NCBI RefSeq assembly: GCF_007988905.1
Contig: NZ_BJVA01000001.1
Location: forward strand, 1-64,000
Direction: 5' to 3'
Origin: Gluconobacter kanchanaburiensis NBRC 103587
GTDB lineage: Bacteria > Pseudomonadota > Alphaproteobacteria > Acetobacterales > Acetobacteraceae
DNA: 64,000 nucleotides
The notes beneath the pieces are model-generated. The model was not told the DNA's origin. It saw only the letters and a program-made list of their open reading frames with translations, and made no database searches. The position numbers and the translations under genes are program-made. Shown here piece by piece: positions 16,380-24,837 of this stretch (position 1 is its first letter; the number at the start of each line of letters is the position of its first letter).

Positions 16380-17378
16380 TTAGTCCCGGGACGGAGGCGC
16401 CATGAAGGTCGGATCGATGGCATCCGGGACGTGCCGTGCGAGAATGTCGTCCACGGCCTTTTTCTCCTCGTCGGTTAGTGACCAGCCGAAAACGTCCTTC
16501 ACGCCCGAAACCTGACCCGGTTTGCGGGCACCCCACAGCGCAATGACCGGACCCTGGTCGAGAACCCAGCGGACCGCGAAGGCCATGGCGGATTTGCCGC
16601 GTTTTTCCGCCAGCTTTTCAAATTCCGCGACCGCGGCGAGATATTTCTCGAAATTCGGCTTCTGGAATTTTGGATCATTCGAGCGCAGATCGTCCTTCGG
16701 GAAAGTCGTGTCGGACGACATTTTGCCGGTCAGAAGGCCGCGGCAAAGGGCGCCATAGGCCAGAACGACAGCCTTGTGTTTTTCGGCATAGGGCAGGATA
16801 TCCTTCTCGATCGTCCGTTCGAAAAGGTTCAGCGGGGGCTGGATGGTCGCAAGCGGAGCAACCTCGCGGAAAATATCCATCTGCTCGGGTGAGAAATTGC
16901 TCACGCCCAGCGCGCGGATCTTGCCTTCCTGATGGAGCTTCTGGAGTTCGCGGGCGCTCTCGTCGATGGGGGTCTTGTCGTCAGGCCAGTGGATCTGTTC
17001 GAGGTCGATCGTCTCTACCCGCAGACGACGCAGCGAGTCCTCGACTTCCTTGCGAATACGCGCCGGGCGGGAGTCCCGGAAGACCTTCATATTCTTTTCG
17101 TCTTCACCGACCCAGTGCAGGCCGAGTTTGGTGGCAATGTGGGCCTTATTCGGTTTTTCGGCGAGAGCGCGGCCGACGATTTCTTCGGAATGGCCAAAGC
17201 CATAGACCGGAGCTGTGTCGATCAGGTTGATGCCTTCATCAAGTGCGGCATGGATGGTGCGGACGCCATTGTCGTCGTCGGGCCCGCCCCACATCCAGCC
17301 ACCGATGGCCCATGTGCCGAGAGCCACGCGGGAGAGGGGCGTGTCGATGCCGGGGATGAGGATGGTGTCGGAAGCCAT
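16380..17378 (-). CDS. NADP-dependent aldo/keto reductase, AKR11B4-like (glycerol dehydrogenase)
   Basis: 332 residues from ATG 17378 (GGAGA six bases upstream). Catalytic tetrad: Asp54 and Tyr59 (LIDTAPVYGFGHSEE), Lys84 (ATKLGLHW), His130 (DLEQIHWPD). From memory the sequence is nearly identical to the structurally characterised Gluconobacter oxydans AKR11B4 (GOX1615), an NADP-dependent enzyme that oxidises glycerol and reduces L-glyceraldehyde; a few residues differ. This is the strongest single clue to the organism. Cytoplasmic. It interrupts the glycan genes and is convergent with the GT4 gene to its left, 12 bases apart. Confidence 0.9.
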   Translation of the reverse strand: MASDTILIPGIDTPLSRVALGTWAIGGWMWGGPDDDNGVRTIHAALDEGINLIDTAPVYGFGHSEEIVGRALAEKPNKAHIATKLGLHWVGEDEKNMKVFRDSRPARIRKEVEDSLRRLRVETIDLEQIHWPDDKTPIDESARELQKLHQEGKIRALGVSNFSPEQMDIFREVAPLATIQPPLNLFERTIEKDILPYAEKHKAVVLAYGALCRGLLTGKMSSDTTFPKDDLRSNDPKFQKPNFEKYLAAVAEFEKLAEKRGKSAMAFAVRWVLDQGPVIALWGARKPGQVSGVKDVFGWSLTDEEKKAVDDILARHVPDAIDPTFMAPPSRD

Positions 17379-17468
17379 GATTGTCTCCACTCGAAATGGA
17401 CAGTAACGAAAAAGCGCTTCGAACCTTAAGTGGTTGCATGCGGACCGGAAACCCTCCATCCACGCGGC

Positions 17469-18761
17469 ATGAGCTTCTCTGCTTCCACCCTGACGCGTGT
17501 TGGCCGCTGGGCCACCATGATTCTGCCTCTGGCCCTGACGCATGTGCGCGTGGCAGGTGAGGCCGATCTCGATCTTCTGGCCATTCTGCTTCTGCTGCAT
17601 TCCGCGATGATCGGGCGGCAGCAGGGCGGATGGGACTGGTTCCGCGAACCCTGGGTTGTCGCCACGTTCTGCTGGTGGGGATGGCAGGTGCTCTGCACTC
17701 TATGGGTCTCGCCGGGACACGGGGCGCTGGTCCAGTCATTGCTGGCGATCCGGTTTCCGCTGGCTGCAGCGGCAATGGGATGCTGGGTGCTGCGGGATGC
17801 GGTCTGGCGGCGGCGTGTACTCTGGCTTACCTGTGCGTGCGGGCTTTATATTGCCTTGCAGATTCTCGTTCAGGCCGTGTTCGGGCGAAACCTGTTCGGC
17901 ATTCCCCGTTTTCATGACGGAACGCTGACGGGGCCTTACGAACATCCCCGCGCCGCGGCCCCCCTGTCGCGGCTGGTGCTACCGCTTCTAATGGTGGGAT
18001 GTGCCATGGCTGAAGAGGCACGAAGCCGTCTGATGCGGACGCTGGGTCTGTGCGCGGCCACTGTTCTCGCTGTGGGGGTCATGGTTCTGGCGGGACAACG
18101 GATGCCTCTGGCTCTCTCTCTGCTCGGAATCGGCGTGTGCGCGCTGCTGTATCGTCCGATGCGTCCGGCGGCGCTCGCGGCGGCGGCGATGCTCCCCGCT
18201 CTTGTTCTGGTCGCCCGGATTTTCTCGCCAGGCAGCTTCTTTCATCTTGTGACGCTGGCGCGACAGCAACTTACCCATTTCGGACAGTCCCCCTACGGAG
18301 AGATCTATACCCATGCGGTCGTCATGGCGCAGGCGCATCCCTGGCTGGGACAGGGCTATGACGCCTACCGACATTACTGTTCAGACCCGTCCACCTTCCA
18401 CGGGCTGTCATGGCTGTCTGATGCCGTCCCTGAAAAAGGCTGGTTCGATCTGTGCGTGCAGCATCCGCACAGTCATTACCTCCAGGCACTGGTCAATTCC
18501 GGCGTGCCGGGCCTTCTGCTGTTTACACTGATGGTCGCGACATGGCTCAAGACGATCTGGCCAGGACAAAACGGTCGGGCCGTTTCGATCGGTCTTTTCG
18601 CGGCGGTGCTGATCCAGGAATGGCCGATCGCCTCCACGTCCGATTTTCTGAACCTTCCGCTGAGCGGATGGGGATTCCTGCTTCTGGGGCTCGCTCTGGC
18701 CTATCGCGCCTCCCCAAGACAGGACGGCTTTCAAGCAGGCGGGGTCCGGCCTATATCGTAA
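17469..18761 (+). CDS. O-antigen ligase / polymerase-like membrane protein
   Basis: 430 residues from ATG 17469 (start not fixed by a good ribosome site; a GTG at 17430 is possible). About ten to twelve hydrophobic segments with a large periplasmic loop holding CVQHPHSHYLQALVNSGVPGLL (about 325-347), the H-x-x-x-L-x6-G-x-x-G pattern of the WaaL/Wzy_C family. Such enzymes join or polymerise glycan on a lipid carrier at the periplasmic face. Fits the neighbouring glycosyltransferases. Ligase and polymerase cannot be told apart by sequence alone. Confidence 0.82.
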   Translation: MSFSASTLTRVGRWATMILPLALTHVRVAGEADLDLLAILLLLHSAMIGRQQGGWDWFREPWVVATFCWWGWQVLCTLWVSPGHGALVQSLLAIRFPLAAAAMGCWVLRDAVWRRRVLWLTCACGLYIALQILVQAVFGRNLFGIPRFHDGTLTGPYEHPRAAAPLSRLVLPLLMVGCAMAEEARSRLMRTLGLCAATVLAVGVMVLAGQRMPLALSLLGIGVCALLYRPMRPAALAAAAMLPALVLVARIFSPGSFFHLVTLARQQLTHFGQSPYGEIYTHAVVMAQAHPWLGQGYDAYRHYCSDPSTFHGLSWLSDAVPEKGWFDLCVQHPHSHYLQALVNSGVPGLLLFTLMVATWLKTIWPGQNGRAVSIGLFAAVLIQEWPIASTSDFLNLPLSGWGFLLLGLALAYRASPRQDGFQAGGVRPIS

Positions 18762-18780
18762 GGCAGATTACGGAGGCCTT

Positions 18781-19788
18781 ATGTCCAGCACCCCTGACAC
18801 TACACGCGAGACTGCTGCATCTGACCGGAGCGGCACCGTTCCCGTGACGGTCCTGACCGGCTTTCTTGGCGCCGGCAAGACGACGCTTCTCAATCATATC
18901 CTGACAGCCGAACATGGCCGCAAATATGCGGTCGTGGTGAACGAATTCGGTGAACTCGGGATCGATAACGACCTCGTGGTGGATGCCGACGAGGAAGTGT
19001 TCGAAATGAACAATGGCTGCATCTGCTGCACGGTGCGTGGAGATCTGATCCGCATTCTGGGCAGTCTGCTGCGTCGGCGGAACCGGTTTGACGGCATCAT
19101 TGTCGAGACCACCGGGCTGGCCGATCCAGCCCCGGTCGCGCAGACGTTCTTCGTGGACGAGAACCTGCGCGAGAAAGCGCGTCTGGATGCGGTCGTGACG
19201 GTTGTGGATGCGTTCAACGTCATGGAAACGCTGGACGAAAGCCCCGAGGCGGTGAACCAGATCGCGTTCGCGGATGTGATCGTGCTCAACAAGATCGATC
19301 TTGCGGACGAGGAGCGCCGCAAGGAGATCGTGACCCGTCTGCGGAAGATCAATGCGGTGGCCCAGATCCACGAGGCACAGCATGGCGGCGTGAAGCTGAC
19401 GGACATTCTCGACCGGGGCGGCTTCGATCTGACGCGCGCGCTCAAGACGATGCCGGACTTTCTGGAGAACGAGCATCACTCGCATGAGGAAGGCATCACC
19501 AGCATTTCCCTGAGCATCAAGGAGCCGCTCGATCAGCGCCGCTTTCAGGCCTGGATCGGAGCCATCCTTCAGGAGCAGGGAGCGGATATCCTGCGGGCCA
19601 AGGGCATCCTGCATTTCAGGGGCGAGCAGAACCGTTTCGCGTTCCAGGCTGTGCACATGATGGCGGATGGCGATTTCATTGGCCCGTTCCGCGAGGGGGA
19701 AAGCCAGGACTCCCGCCTGGTGTTCATCGGGCGCAACCTCAACCGTCCGCAGCTTCGGCGCGGCTTTGAAAGTTGCATCGCGGAATGA
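18781..19788 (+). CDS. COG0523/CobW-family GTPase (metal chaperone type)
   Basis: 335 residues, GGAGG five bases before the ATG. Walker A GFLGAGKTT (27-35), the metal-binding CxCC motif CICC (80-83), ETTGLADPAP, the NKID guanine-specificity motif and a C-terminal CobW_C domain. A His-rich patch NEHHSHEEG precedes the C-terminal domain, as in zinc-delivering members. Family members insert or deliver zinc or cobalt to client enzymes; no cobalamin gene is nearby, so a zinc chaperone role is more likely. Its stop overlaps the ATG of the WD40 gene by four bases. Confidence 0.92.
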   Translation: MSSTPDTTRETAASDRSGTVPVTVLTGFLGAGKTTLLNHILTAEHGRKYAVVVNEFGELGIDNDLVVDADEEVFEMNNGCICCTVRGDLIRILGSLLRRRNRFDGIIVETTGLADPAPVAQTFFVDENLREKARLDAVVTVVDAFNVMETLDESPEAVNQIAFADVIVLNKIDLADEERRKEIVTRLRKINAVAQIHEAQHGGVKLTDILDRGGFDLTRALKTMPDFLENEHHSHEEGITSISLSIKEPLDQRRFQAWIGAILQEQGADILRAKGILHFRGEQNRFAFQAVHMMADGDFIGPFREGESQDSRLVFIGRNLNRPQLRRGFESCIAE

Positions 19789-20825
19789 TGGGCGATCTTC
19801 TGACGGACCGGGGTGGAGAGCGCCGCTTCGAGAGCCCCGTCGTGCATGTCGTCTCTGCGCGTGACGGACACAGCTTTGCGGCGCTGACGGCGGATGGAGA
19901 GCTTGTTCTGATCCCGCGGGATCGTCTGCGTGATCCGGAGAGTTGGACCGTTGTCGCAGCGCATGACGGTGGGCTGTGTCTGGCGCAGGATTGCGCTCCG
20001 GACGCGTTTCTGTCCGGCGGCGAGGATGGAAAGCTCGTCCGGACGTTCGCAGACGGACGCAGCGAAACCCTGCATGAAGGCCGCCGCTGGATCGACTGCG
20101 TGGCGAGCACGTCGGGGCATCTGGCGTTTTCGTCTGGTAAGCAGATTGAAGTTCGTGCGGCTGAAGGGCGGCAGACGCTCAAGGTTCTCGAGCATCCCTC
20201 GACCGTGACCGGCATTGTGTTTGATGCGAAGGGCAAGCGGATCGCGGCTTCGCACTATAACGGTGCGTCGATGTGGTTCGTGCAGGCGAAGGTCGATACC
20301 GTGCGGCCGTTTGAATGGAAGGGCAGCCATATTGCGATTGCCATCCATCCGGGCGGGGAGGCACTGGTGACATCCATGCAGGAAAACGATCTGCACGGCT
20401 GGCGCCTGTCGGACGGGCACAATATGCGCATGAGCGGCTATCCGAAACAGGTGAAATCCCTAGCCTTCACGCGCAATGGTCGCTGGCTGGCGACGGCCGG
20501 AGCGGATGCGATCATCCTGTGGCCGTTCTTCGGCGGCGGTCCAATGGGCAAAGCTCCGGTCGAACTGGCGCGCCTGCCGGGGCTGTTCGTCAGCGCGGTC
20601 TGTCCGAACCCCAAGGAAGACATCATCGCGGCAGGCTATGAGGACGGGACGGTCGTTCTGGCGGAAATCGGTGGTGGAGACCAGCGTGTCCTGCCGCTGT
20701 GTTCCGGGCAGGATACGAAGCGTGGAAAAGTGGCGTCTCTGGCCTTTACGCCGCAGGGGGGAGCACTGGCTTTCGGGACGGAAGATGGCGTGCTGGCTGC
20801 CATCGACCTGTCCAGCTCCAGTTAA
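19785..20825 (+). CDS. WD40-repeat protein coupled to the COG0523 GTPase
   Basis: 346 residues from ATG 19785 (an adjacent ATG at 19788 is equivalent). The stop of the GTPase gene and this start share ATGA, so translation is coupled. Repeating ~40-residue units are visible, such as VKSLAFTRNGRWLATAGADAIILW and VASLAFTPQGGALAFGTEDGVLAAID, typical of a seven-bladed propeller. No signal peptide: cytoplasmic scaffold. The partner is presumably the GTPase or one of its clients, an inference from gene order only. Confidence 0.85.
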   Translation: MMGDLLTDRGGERRFESPVVHVVSARDGHSFAALTADGELVLIPRDRLRDPESWTVVAAHDGGLCLAQDCAPDAFLSGGEDGKLVRTFADGRSETLHEGRRWIDCVASTSGHLAFSSGKQIEVRAAEGRQTLKVLEHPSTVTGIVFDAKGKRIAASHYNGASMWFVQAKVDTVRPFEWKGSHIAIAIHPGGEALVTSMQENDLHGWRLSDGHNMRMSGYPKQVKSLAFTRNGRWLATAGADAIILWPFFGGGPMGKAPVELARLPGLFVSAVCPNPKEDIIAAGYEDGTVVLAEIGGGDQRVLPLCSGQDTKRGKVASLAFTPQGGALAFGTEDGVLAAIDLSSSS

Positions 20826-20952
20826 GCTCATATCGAGCAACACCTGTTCCATTGAGGCACCGTGACACGTTGCCCTGCGACCTCCCGGTTCGGGGGGAAC
20901 GGGGCAGCGTGTCGCAATTGGGCTTTGAGGGGACTGTCCCAGCTGCGGCTGG

Positions 20953-23169
20953 ATGTTCCAATATGAAAACAGCCTTCTTGGTTGGCTCTCTGTTCGGGAA
21001 TGCACGGATCAGATAGACGTATGGCGATGTCATGCGGGGCATGAGGTGCGTTCGGGAAAAAAGAATTTGAAGCCAGTGCTTTCGTCGACCGCACATTCGC
21101 CAGAGGGGTTGTCAGCGGGGTCTCCTTCGACCGAAGGTCTGCTGTCAGGGGCCTTCCCGGGTATGTCGGCCGATCCTGCCGCATACGGCGATCTGCAGGC
21201 GTTTTCCGATCTTGATCTGGATGATATTGCTGCGGCTGCTGCTGCACTGTGCCGAACCCCCGTTGCCCTGATCAGCATTCTGGACGGGGATCAGCTCTGG
21301 TTTCCGGCGCGGGTGGGCACCGATCAGGCACAGGGTCCGCTGGCCCATTCGGGCTGCGCGGTTGTGATTGACCGGCGGGCGCCGGTCGTCATCGGTGACA
21401 TGACAGCAAACCCCGCAACGCAGAACAGCGAATTTGTCCGTGGCGAGACGGGCATTCGGTTCTATGCCGGCTATCCGCTTTTCACATCGGAAAACGGCGT
21501 TTTGGGTACGTTGTGCGTCGCGGATATGCAGGTGCGACCACAGGGCCTGTCCCAGCAGGAACATGACGGTCTGGCGGCGCTGTCCCGACAGGCGATGCGG
21601 CTGATGGAACTGCGTCGCCAGACGCTCGCACAGGCGCGACGGCTGGAGGCCCAGCAGATCCGCCGGGAGCGTGCGGCCCGGCAGGCGAAGCAGGCGGATG
21701 CGGAACGGCGCCGGGCCATGGAGAAATATGCCGTGCAGCAGGCTGCCGGCGCTGCGGGCGGTGTCGGAATATTCGAATATAATCTGAGCAGCGGAGATGT
21801 TGATGTCTCTCCGGAAATTTGCCGGATCATCGGCCTTCCGGTTGCTGAAATCCTGACTGCCGCGGAATGGTGTCAACGCGTGCATGACGCGGACCGGCAC
21901 CTGATTCCCGCCCTGTCCGAACTGCTGGACGGTTCCGCACCTCTGAAGCTTGAATATCGCATCATTCGCGCCGACGATCACAAGGAGCGCTGGGTCCTGC
22001 GTCAGGGCGTCCTCGATCGTGATGACGCCGGGCGTCCGATCCGTCTGATCGGAACGCTTCAGGACATTACGCCCGAACGCTTGGCCACCAGCAGGCTGAC
22101 AACGCTCCTTGCGATTGGCGATGTGCTTCGAACGGCTACCACCCGTCAGGAAGCGCTTGTCGCAGCCTGTGCCATGCTTGGGAAAAGGCTGGATGTGCAG
22201 CGCGTCGGCTTTTCGGCAATCGCAGTACGGGATCAGGTTTTCACCGTTGAGCAGGGCTGGTGCGCCGACGGAGTGTCCCCCGTATCCGGAGCCTTTTCAT
22301 TTCAGGCATTCCGCAGGGTGGCCGATTTCCTGCGTAGCGGGGCCGTCCTTATCCTGAACGACCTTGCCGCCGTGGAATGGCTGGGGGAGGAACAGGAGGG
22401 ATGCCGCGCCATACAGGTCAATGCTCAGATCGTTGTTCCAAAAATGGAACATGGGGAGTTGACGGGCTGCCTGTTCGTTCACAGCGCGACCCCCCGTGAC
22501 TGGACGCTGGACGAAACCTCCTTCATCCGCATGGCGGCCGAGCGGATCTTCACGGCTCTGGAGGAATGGGACATCGAGGCACGTCAGGAGATCGTCAATC
22601 GCGAAATCCTGCATCGTCTCAAAAATACCCTGAGCATCGTGCAAAGTCTGGCCCATCAGGGCTTCCGGAATGTGAACGATCAGGGACCGCTGATCACATT
22701 CACGTCCCGTCTGGTTGCGCTGGGTGCGGCTCATGACCTGCTGATGCGACGGAACTGGCAGTCCACCGATCTGGCCAGTCTGGTCTCTGGCGTTCTGACT
22801 CCTCTGGGGATTGAAGGGCGTGTCCGTATCTCGGGACCATTTCTCAAGCTGGGTCCGGATACGGCGACGTCCTTTTCGATGCTGCTTCACGAACTGGCGA
22901 CCAACGCCATGAAATACGGCGCTCTGAGCGTGCCTGAAGGCGACGTTTCCGTTTCATGGGTAATCGGGAATGTCGATGGCGAAGCAGTCATGTCCCTTTC
23001 GTGGCGTGAGAGCGGGGGGCCTTTGGTGACCCCCCCGAGCAAAACGGGATTCGGAGTGCGTCTGCTGCGTGCGGGTCTGGGGCGTTACGGGAAAACGGAA
23101 CTTCATTATGCCCCGACGGGTTTATGTGCAGACCTGACTGCGCCAGCCCTGGCGCTCGCAACGGTCTGA
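20953..23169 (+). CDS. HWE-type sensor histidine kinase (GAF-PAS-GAF)
   Basis: Up to 738 residues; the true start is unclear (ATG 20953, GTG 21046 or ATG 21163 are all in frame, the last falling just before the first domain). Order: GAF about 75-215 (ALCRTPVALISILDGDQLWFPARVG), Arg/Gln-rich coiled coil 215-260, PAS 262-375 ending RLIGTLQDIT, second GAF about 385-540, then an HWE kinase with His554 (EILHRLKNTLSIVQSL), N box LHELATNAMKYGAL and the W-x-E motif in SWRESGGP. No membrane segment: soluble sensor. Signal unknown. Followed 23 bases later by a single-domain response regulator. Confidence 0.9.
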   Translation: MFQYENSLLGWLSVRECTDQIDVWRCHAGHEVRSGKKNLKPVLSSTAHSPEGLSAGSPSTEGLLSGAFPGMSADPAAYGDLQAFSDLDLDDIAAAAAALCRTPVALISILDGDQLWFPARVGTDQAQGPLAHSGCAVVIDRRAPVVIGDMTANPATQNSEFVRGETGIRFYAGYPLFTSENGVLGTLCVADMQVRPQGLSQQEHDGLAALSRQAMRLMELRRQTLAQARRLEAQQIRRERAARQAKQADAERRRAMEKYAVQQAAGAAGGVGIFEYNLSSGDVDVSPEICRIIGLPVAEILTAAEWCQRVHDADRHLIPALSELLDGSAPLKLEYRIIRADDHKERWVLRQGVLDRDDAGRPIRLIGTLQDITPERLATSRLTTLLAIGDVLRTATTRQEALVAACAMLGKRLDVQRVGFSAIAVRDQVFTVEQGWCADGVSPVSGAFSFQAFRRVADFLRSGAVLILNDLAAVEWLGEEQEGCRAIQVNAQIVVPKMEHGELTGCLFVHSATPRDWTLDETSFIRMAAERIFTALEEWDIEARQEIVNREILHRLKNTLSIVQSLAHQGFRNVNDQGPLITFTSRLVALGAAHDLLMRRNWQSTDLASLVSGVLTPLGIEGRVRISGPFLKLGPDTATSFSMLLHELATNAMKYGALSVPEGDVSVSWVIGNVDGEAVMSLSWRESGGPLVTPPSKTGFGVRLLRAGLGRYGKTELHYAPTGLCADLTAPALALATV

Positions 23170-23192
23170 CCACAGCGGGAGACCTGTGATCC

Positions 23193-23564
23193 ATGCCGGC
23201 GGCCTCTGATACACGTCCGACCATTCTGATCGTCGAAGACATCGTGTTCATTCGCATGATGACGGAAGATTATTTTGAGAATGCCGGTTTCAGAACCCTT
23301 GGGGCCCGGACGGCTGACGAGGCCATCACACTGTTCGAAACGGACCAGTCGATCCGATACCTGTTCGCCGACATCCATTTGCCGGATGGTGACGATGGCG
23401 TTGCACTTGCCGCCATCGTGCGCAAACGCTGGCCCCCTGTGAAAATCATCCTGACATCTGCTGACATGCCAGCCAATGAGGTCCGGCTGCCAGTACGGGG
23501 GCTGTTCGTTCCCAAGCCCTACAGTCTGGACCGGGTCAGGCATACATTCGAGACGATGGCCTGA
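23193..23564 (+). CDS. Single-domain (CheY-like) response regulator
   Basis: 123 residues, receiver only: acidic residues in ILIVED, phospho-acceptor Asp60 (LFADIHLPDGDDG), Thr/Ser in LTSAD and Lys in VPKPYS. No output domain, so it acts by protein binding or as a phosphate sink. Lies 23 bases after the HWE kinase gene on the same strand and is its likely partner. Such kinase plus short regulator pairs are common in alphaproteobacterial stress and light pathways. Confidence 0.9.
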   Translation: MPAASDTRPTILIVEDIVFIRMMTEDYFENAGFRTLGARTADEAITLFETDQSIRYLFADIHLPDGDDGVALAAIVRKRWPPVKIILTSADMPANEVRLPVRGLFVPKPYSLDRVRHTFETMA

Positions 23565-23588
23565 TATCCCGGCGTCACGACTGTTTGG

Positions 23589-23876
23589 TCAGGGGGCAGG
23601 GCGGTCATTGTGGCCCAGGTCGCGATCCGGATCGATAATATCACGGACGCGCTGTTTGAGTTCTTTAGGTCCGGGAAATCCGCCGTCGCGCTTGCGCTCC
23701 CAGATCAGCACGTCACCAACATGAATCTCGAAACGCCCTCCGGTATCAGGGATCAGGGCAACCTCCCCAAGCGCCTGTCCAAATGTGGAGAGGAGTTCCT
23801 GCGCCATCCAGGCCGAGCGCAGCAACCAGTTGCACTGTGTGCAGTAGCGGATGGAAATGCGGGGAGGAGATGTCAT
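23589..23876 (-). CDS. SelW/SelT/SelH-family thioredoxin-like protein (Cys form)
   Basis: 95 residues, AGGA eight bases before the ATG. Begins with the redox motif RYCTQCNWLLRSAWMAQELL, C12-x-x-C15, with cysteine in place of the selenocysteine seen in eukaryotic SelW. The tail FEIHVGDVLIWERKRDGGFPGPKELKQRVRDII is the conserved Rdx segment. Predicted small cytoplasmic thiol oxidoreductase; substrate unknown. Convergent with the response-regulator gene. Confidence 0.88.
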   Translation of the reverse strand: MTSPPRISIRYCTQCNWLLRSAWMAQELLSTFGQALGEVALIPDTGGRFEIHVGDVLIWERKRDGGFPGPKELKQRVRDIIDPDRDLGHNDRPAP

Positions 23877-23990
23877 CGGATGATCCTGTCATGAGGCTTT
23901 CATATGGGAAAGCCTATGCTTGGGGCGTCGTGAACATTAAAAAAGCGCATTGGCTTTCCGTTTTATAGTTCTGACTGGAATTTCCGGCCC

Positions 23991-24788
23991 ATGCATTCTG
24001 CTTCTCGTTTGTCTGTTGCGCTGCTTCTCTGCGCGACTGTTCTCTCGGCCTGTGCGCCTTCCATCAGCCATACGGCCAGTGTGATTCCCGATGCAGCCGC
24101 GCCGGATGAACGGCTGGTTCTCGCGCCGCCGCCCGCGCCGAACAGCGCCGCTCAGATCGACGATGACCGTGTTTTCCGCGCCACGCGGGCACTGAAGGAT
24201 ACGCCGCGCTGGACACTCGCGCAGAACGACGCCGATCTGGAGCCGGCCCATGTCGTCCGTGATTTCTCCTGCGCGGTCGGTTTCGATATCGATCTGGCAA
24301 AAGCGCCGCATCTGTCCCGTGTACTGGAGCGTATCCGCCATGCTGTCGGGCATCGGACATCCGAGGTCAAAAAATACTGGCACCGGACCCGCCCCTTCGT
24401 GGGAACGGATCTTCCCATCTGTACGCCAGCCGAGGGCCTGGGACTGCATTCGTCCTACCCGTCAGGTCACACAACCGCAGGGTATGGCATGGCCCTGCTT
24501 CTGGCGCATCTGATGCCGGAACATGCGGCGACGATCCTTCAGCGTGGACGCGTCTTCGGTGAAAGCCGCGTCGTCTGTGGCGTCCACTGGAAATCCGATG
24601 TGCAGGCCGGATATCTTAATGCGTCGTCGCTTATGGATACCCTGATGGCTCTTCCAGAGCTTCAGGACGACCTTTCCGCTGCCCGCCGTGAATTGCTGGC
24701 AATGCAGAAAACGGCTCCAGCTCCCGCTGCCGGACAGTGCGCTGTGGAACAGGACGCTGCAGCGCACTCCATGCTGACGGAACCCTGA
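23991..24788 (+). CDS. Class A acid phosphatase (PAP2 superfamily), exported lipoprotein
   Basis: 265 residues. N-terminal signal with lipobox LSAC, so probably lipid-anchored in the periplasm. Active-site signature K-x6-RP in KKYWHRTRPF, PSGH in SSYPSGHTTAGYG and SR-x5-H-x3-D in ESRVVCGVHWKSD, all three complete. Non-specific phosphomonoesterase of the PhoN type. A proline/alanine-rich linker follows the lipobox. Convergent with the ClC gene across a hairpin. Confidence 0.9.
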   Translation: MHSASRLSVALLLCATVLSACAPSISHTASVIPDAAAPDERLVLAPPPAPNSAAQIDDDRVFRATRALKDTPRWTLAQNDADLEPAHVVRDFSCAVGFDIDLAKAPHLSRVLERIRHAVGHRTSEVKKYWHRTRPFVGTDLPICTPAEGLGLHSSYPSGHTTAGYGMALLLAHLMPEHAATILQRGRVFGESRVVCGVHWKSDVQAGYLNASSLMDTLMALPELQDDLSAARRELLAMQKTAPAPAAGQCAVEQDAAAHSMLTEP

Positions 24789-24797
24789 ACCTGACGG

Positions 24798-24825
24798 ACC
24801 CTGCGCCCCGGAAGGGGCTCAGGGT
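24798..24825. terminator. Hairpin between convergent phosphatase and ClC genes
   Basis: A 12-bp stem with one mismatch (24798-24809 with 24814-24825) around the tetraloop GGAA. No T-run follows on either strand, so it would be an atypical terminator; its position between two convergent genes supports that role. Confidence 0.4.
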
Positions 24826-24837
24826 GGCAGCTATGAG

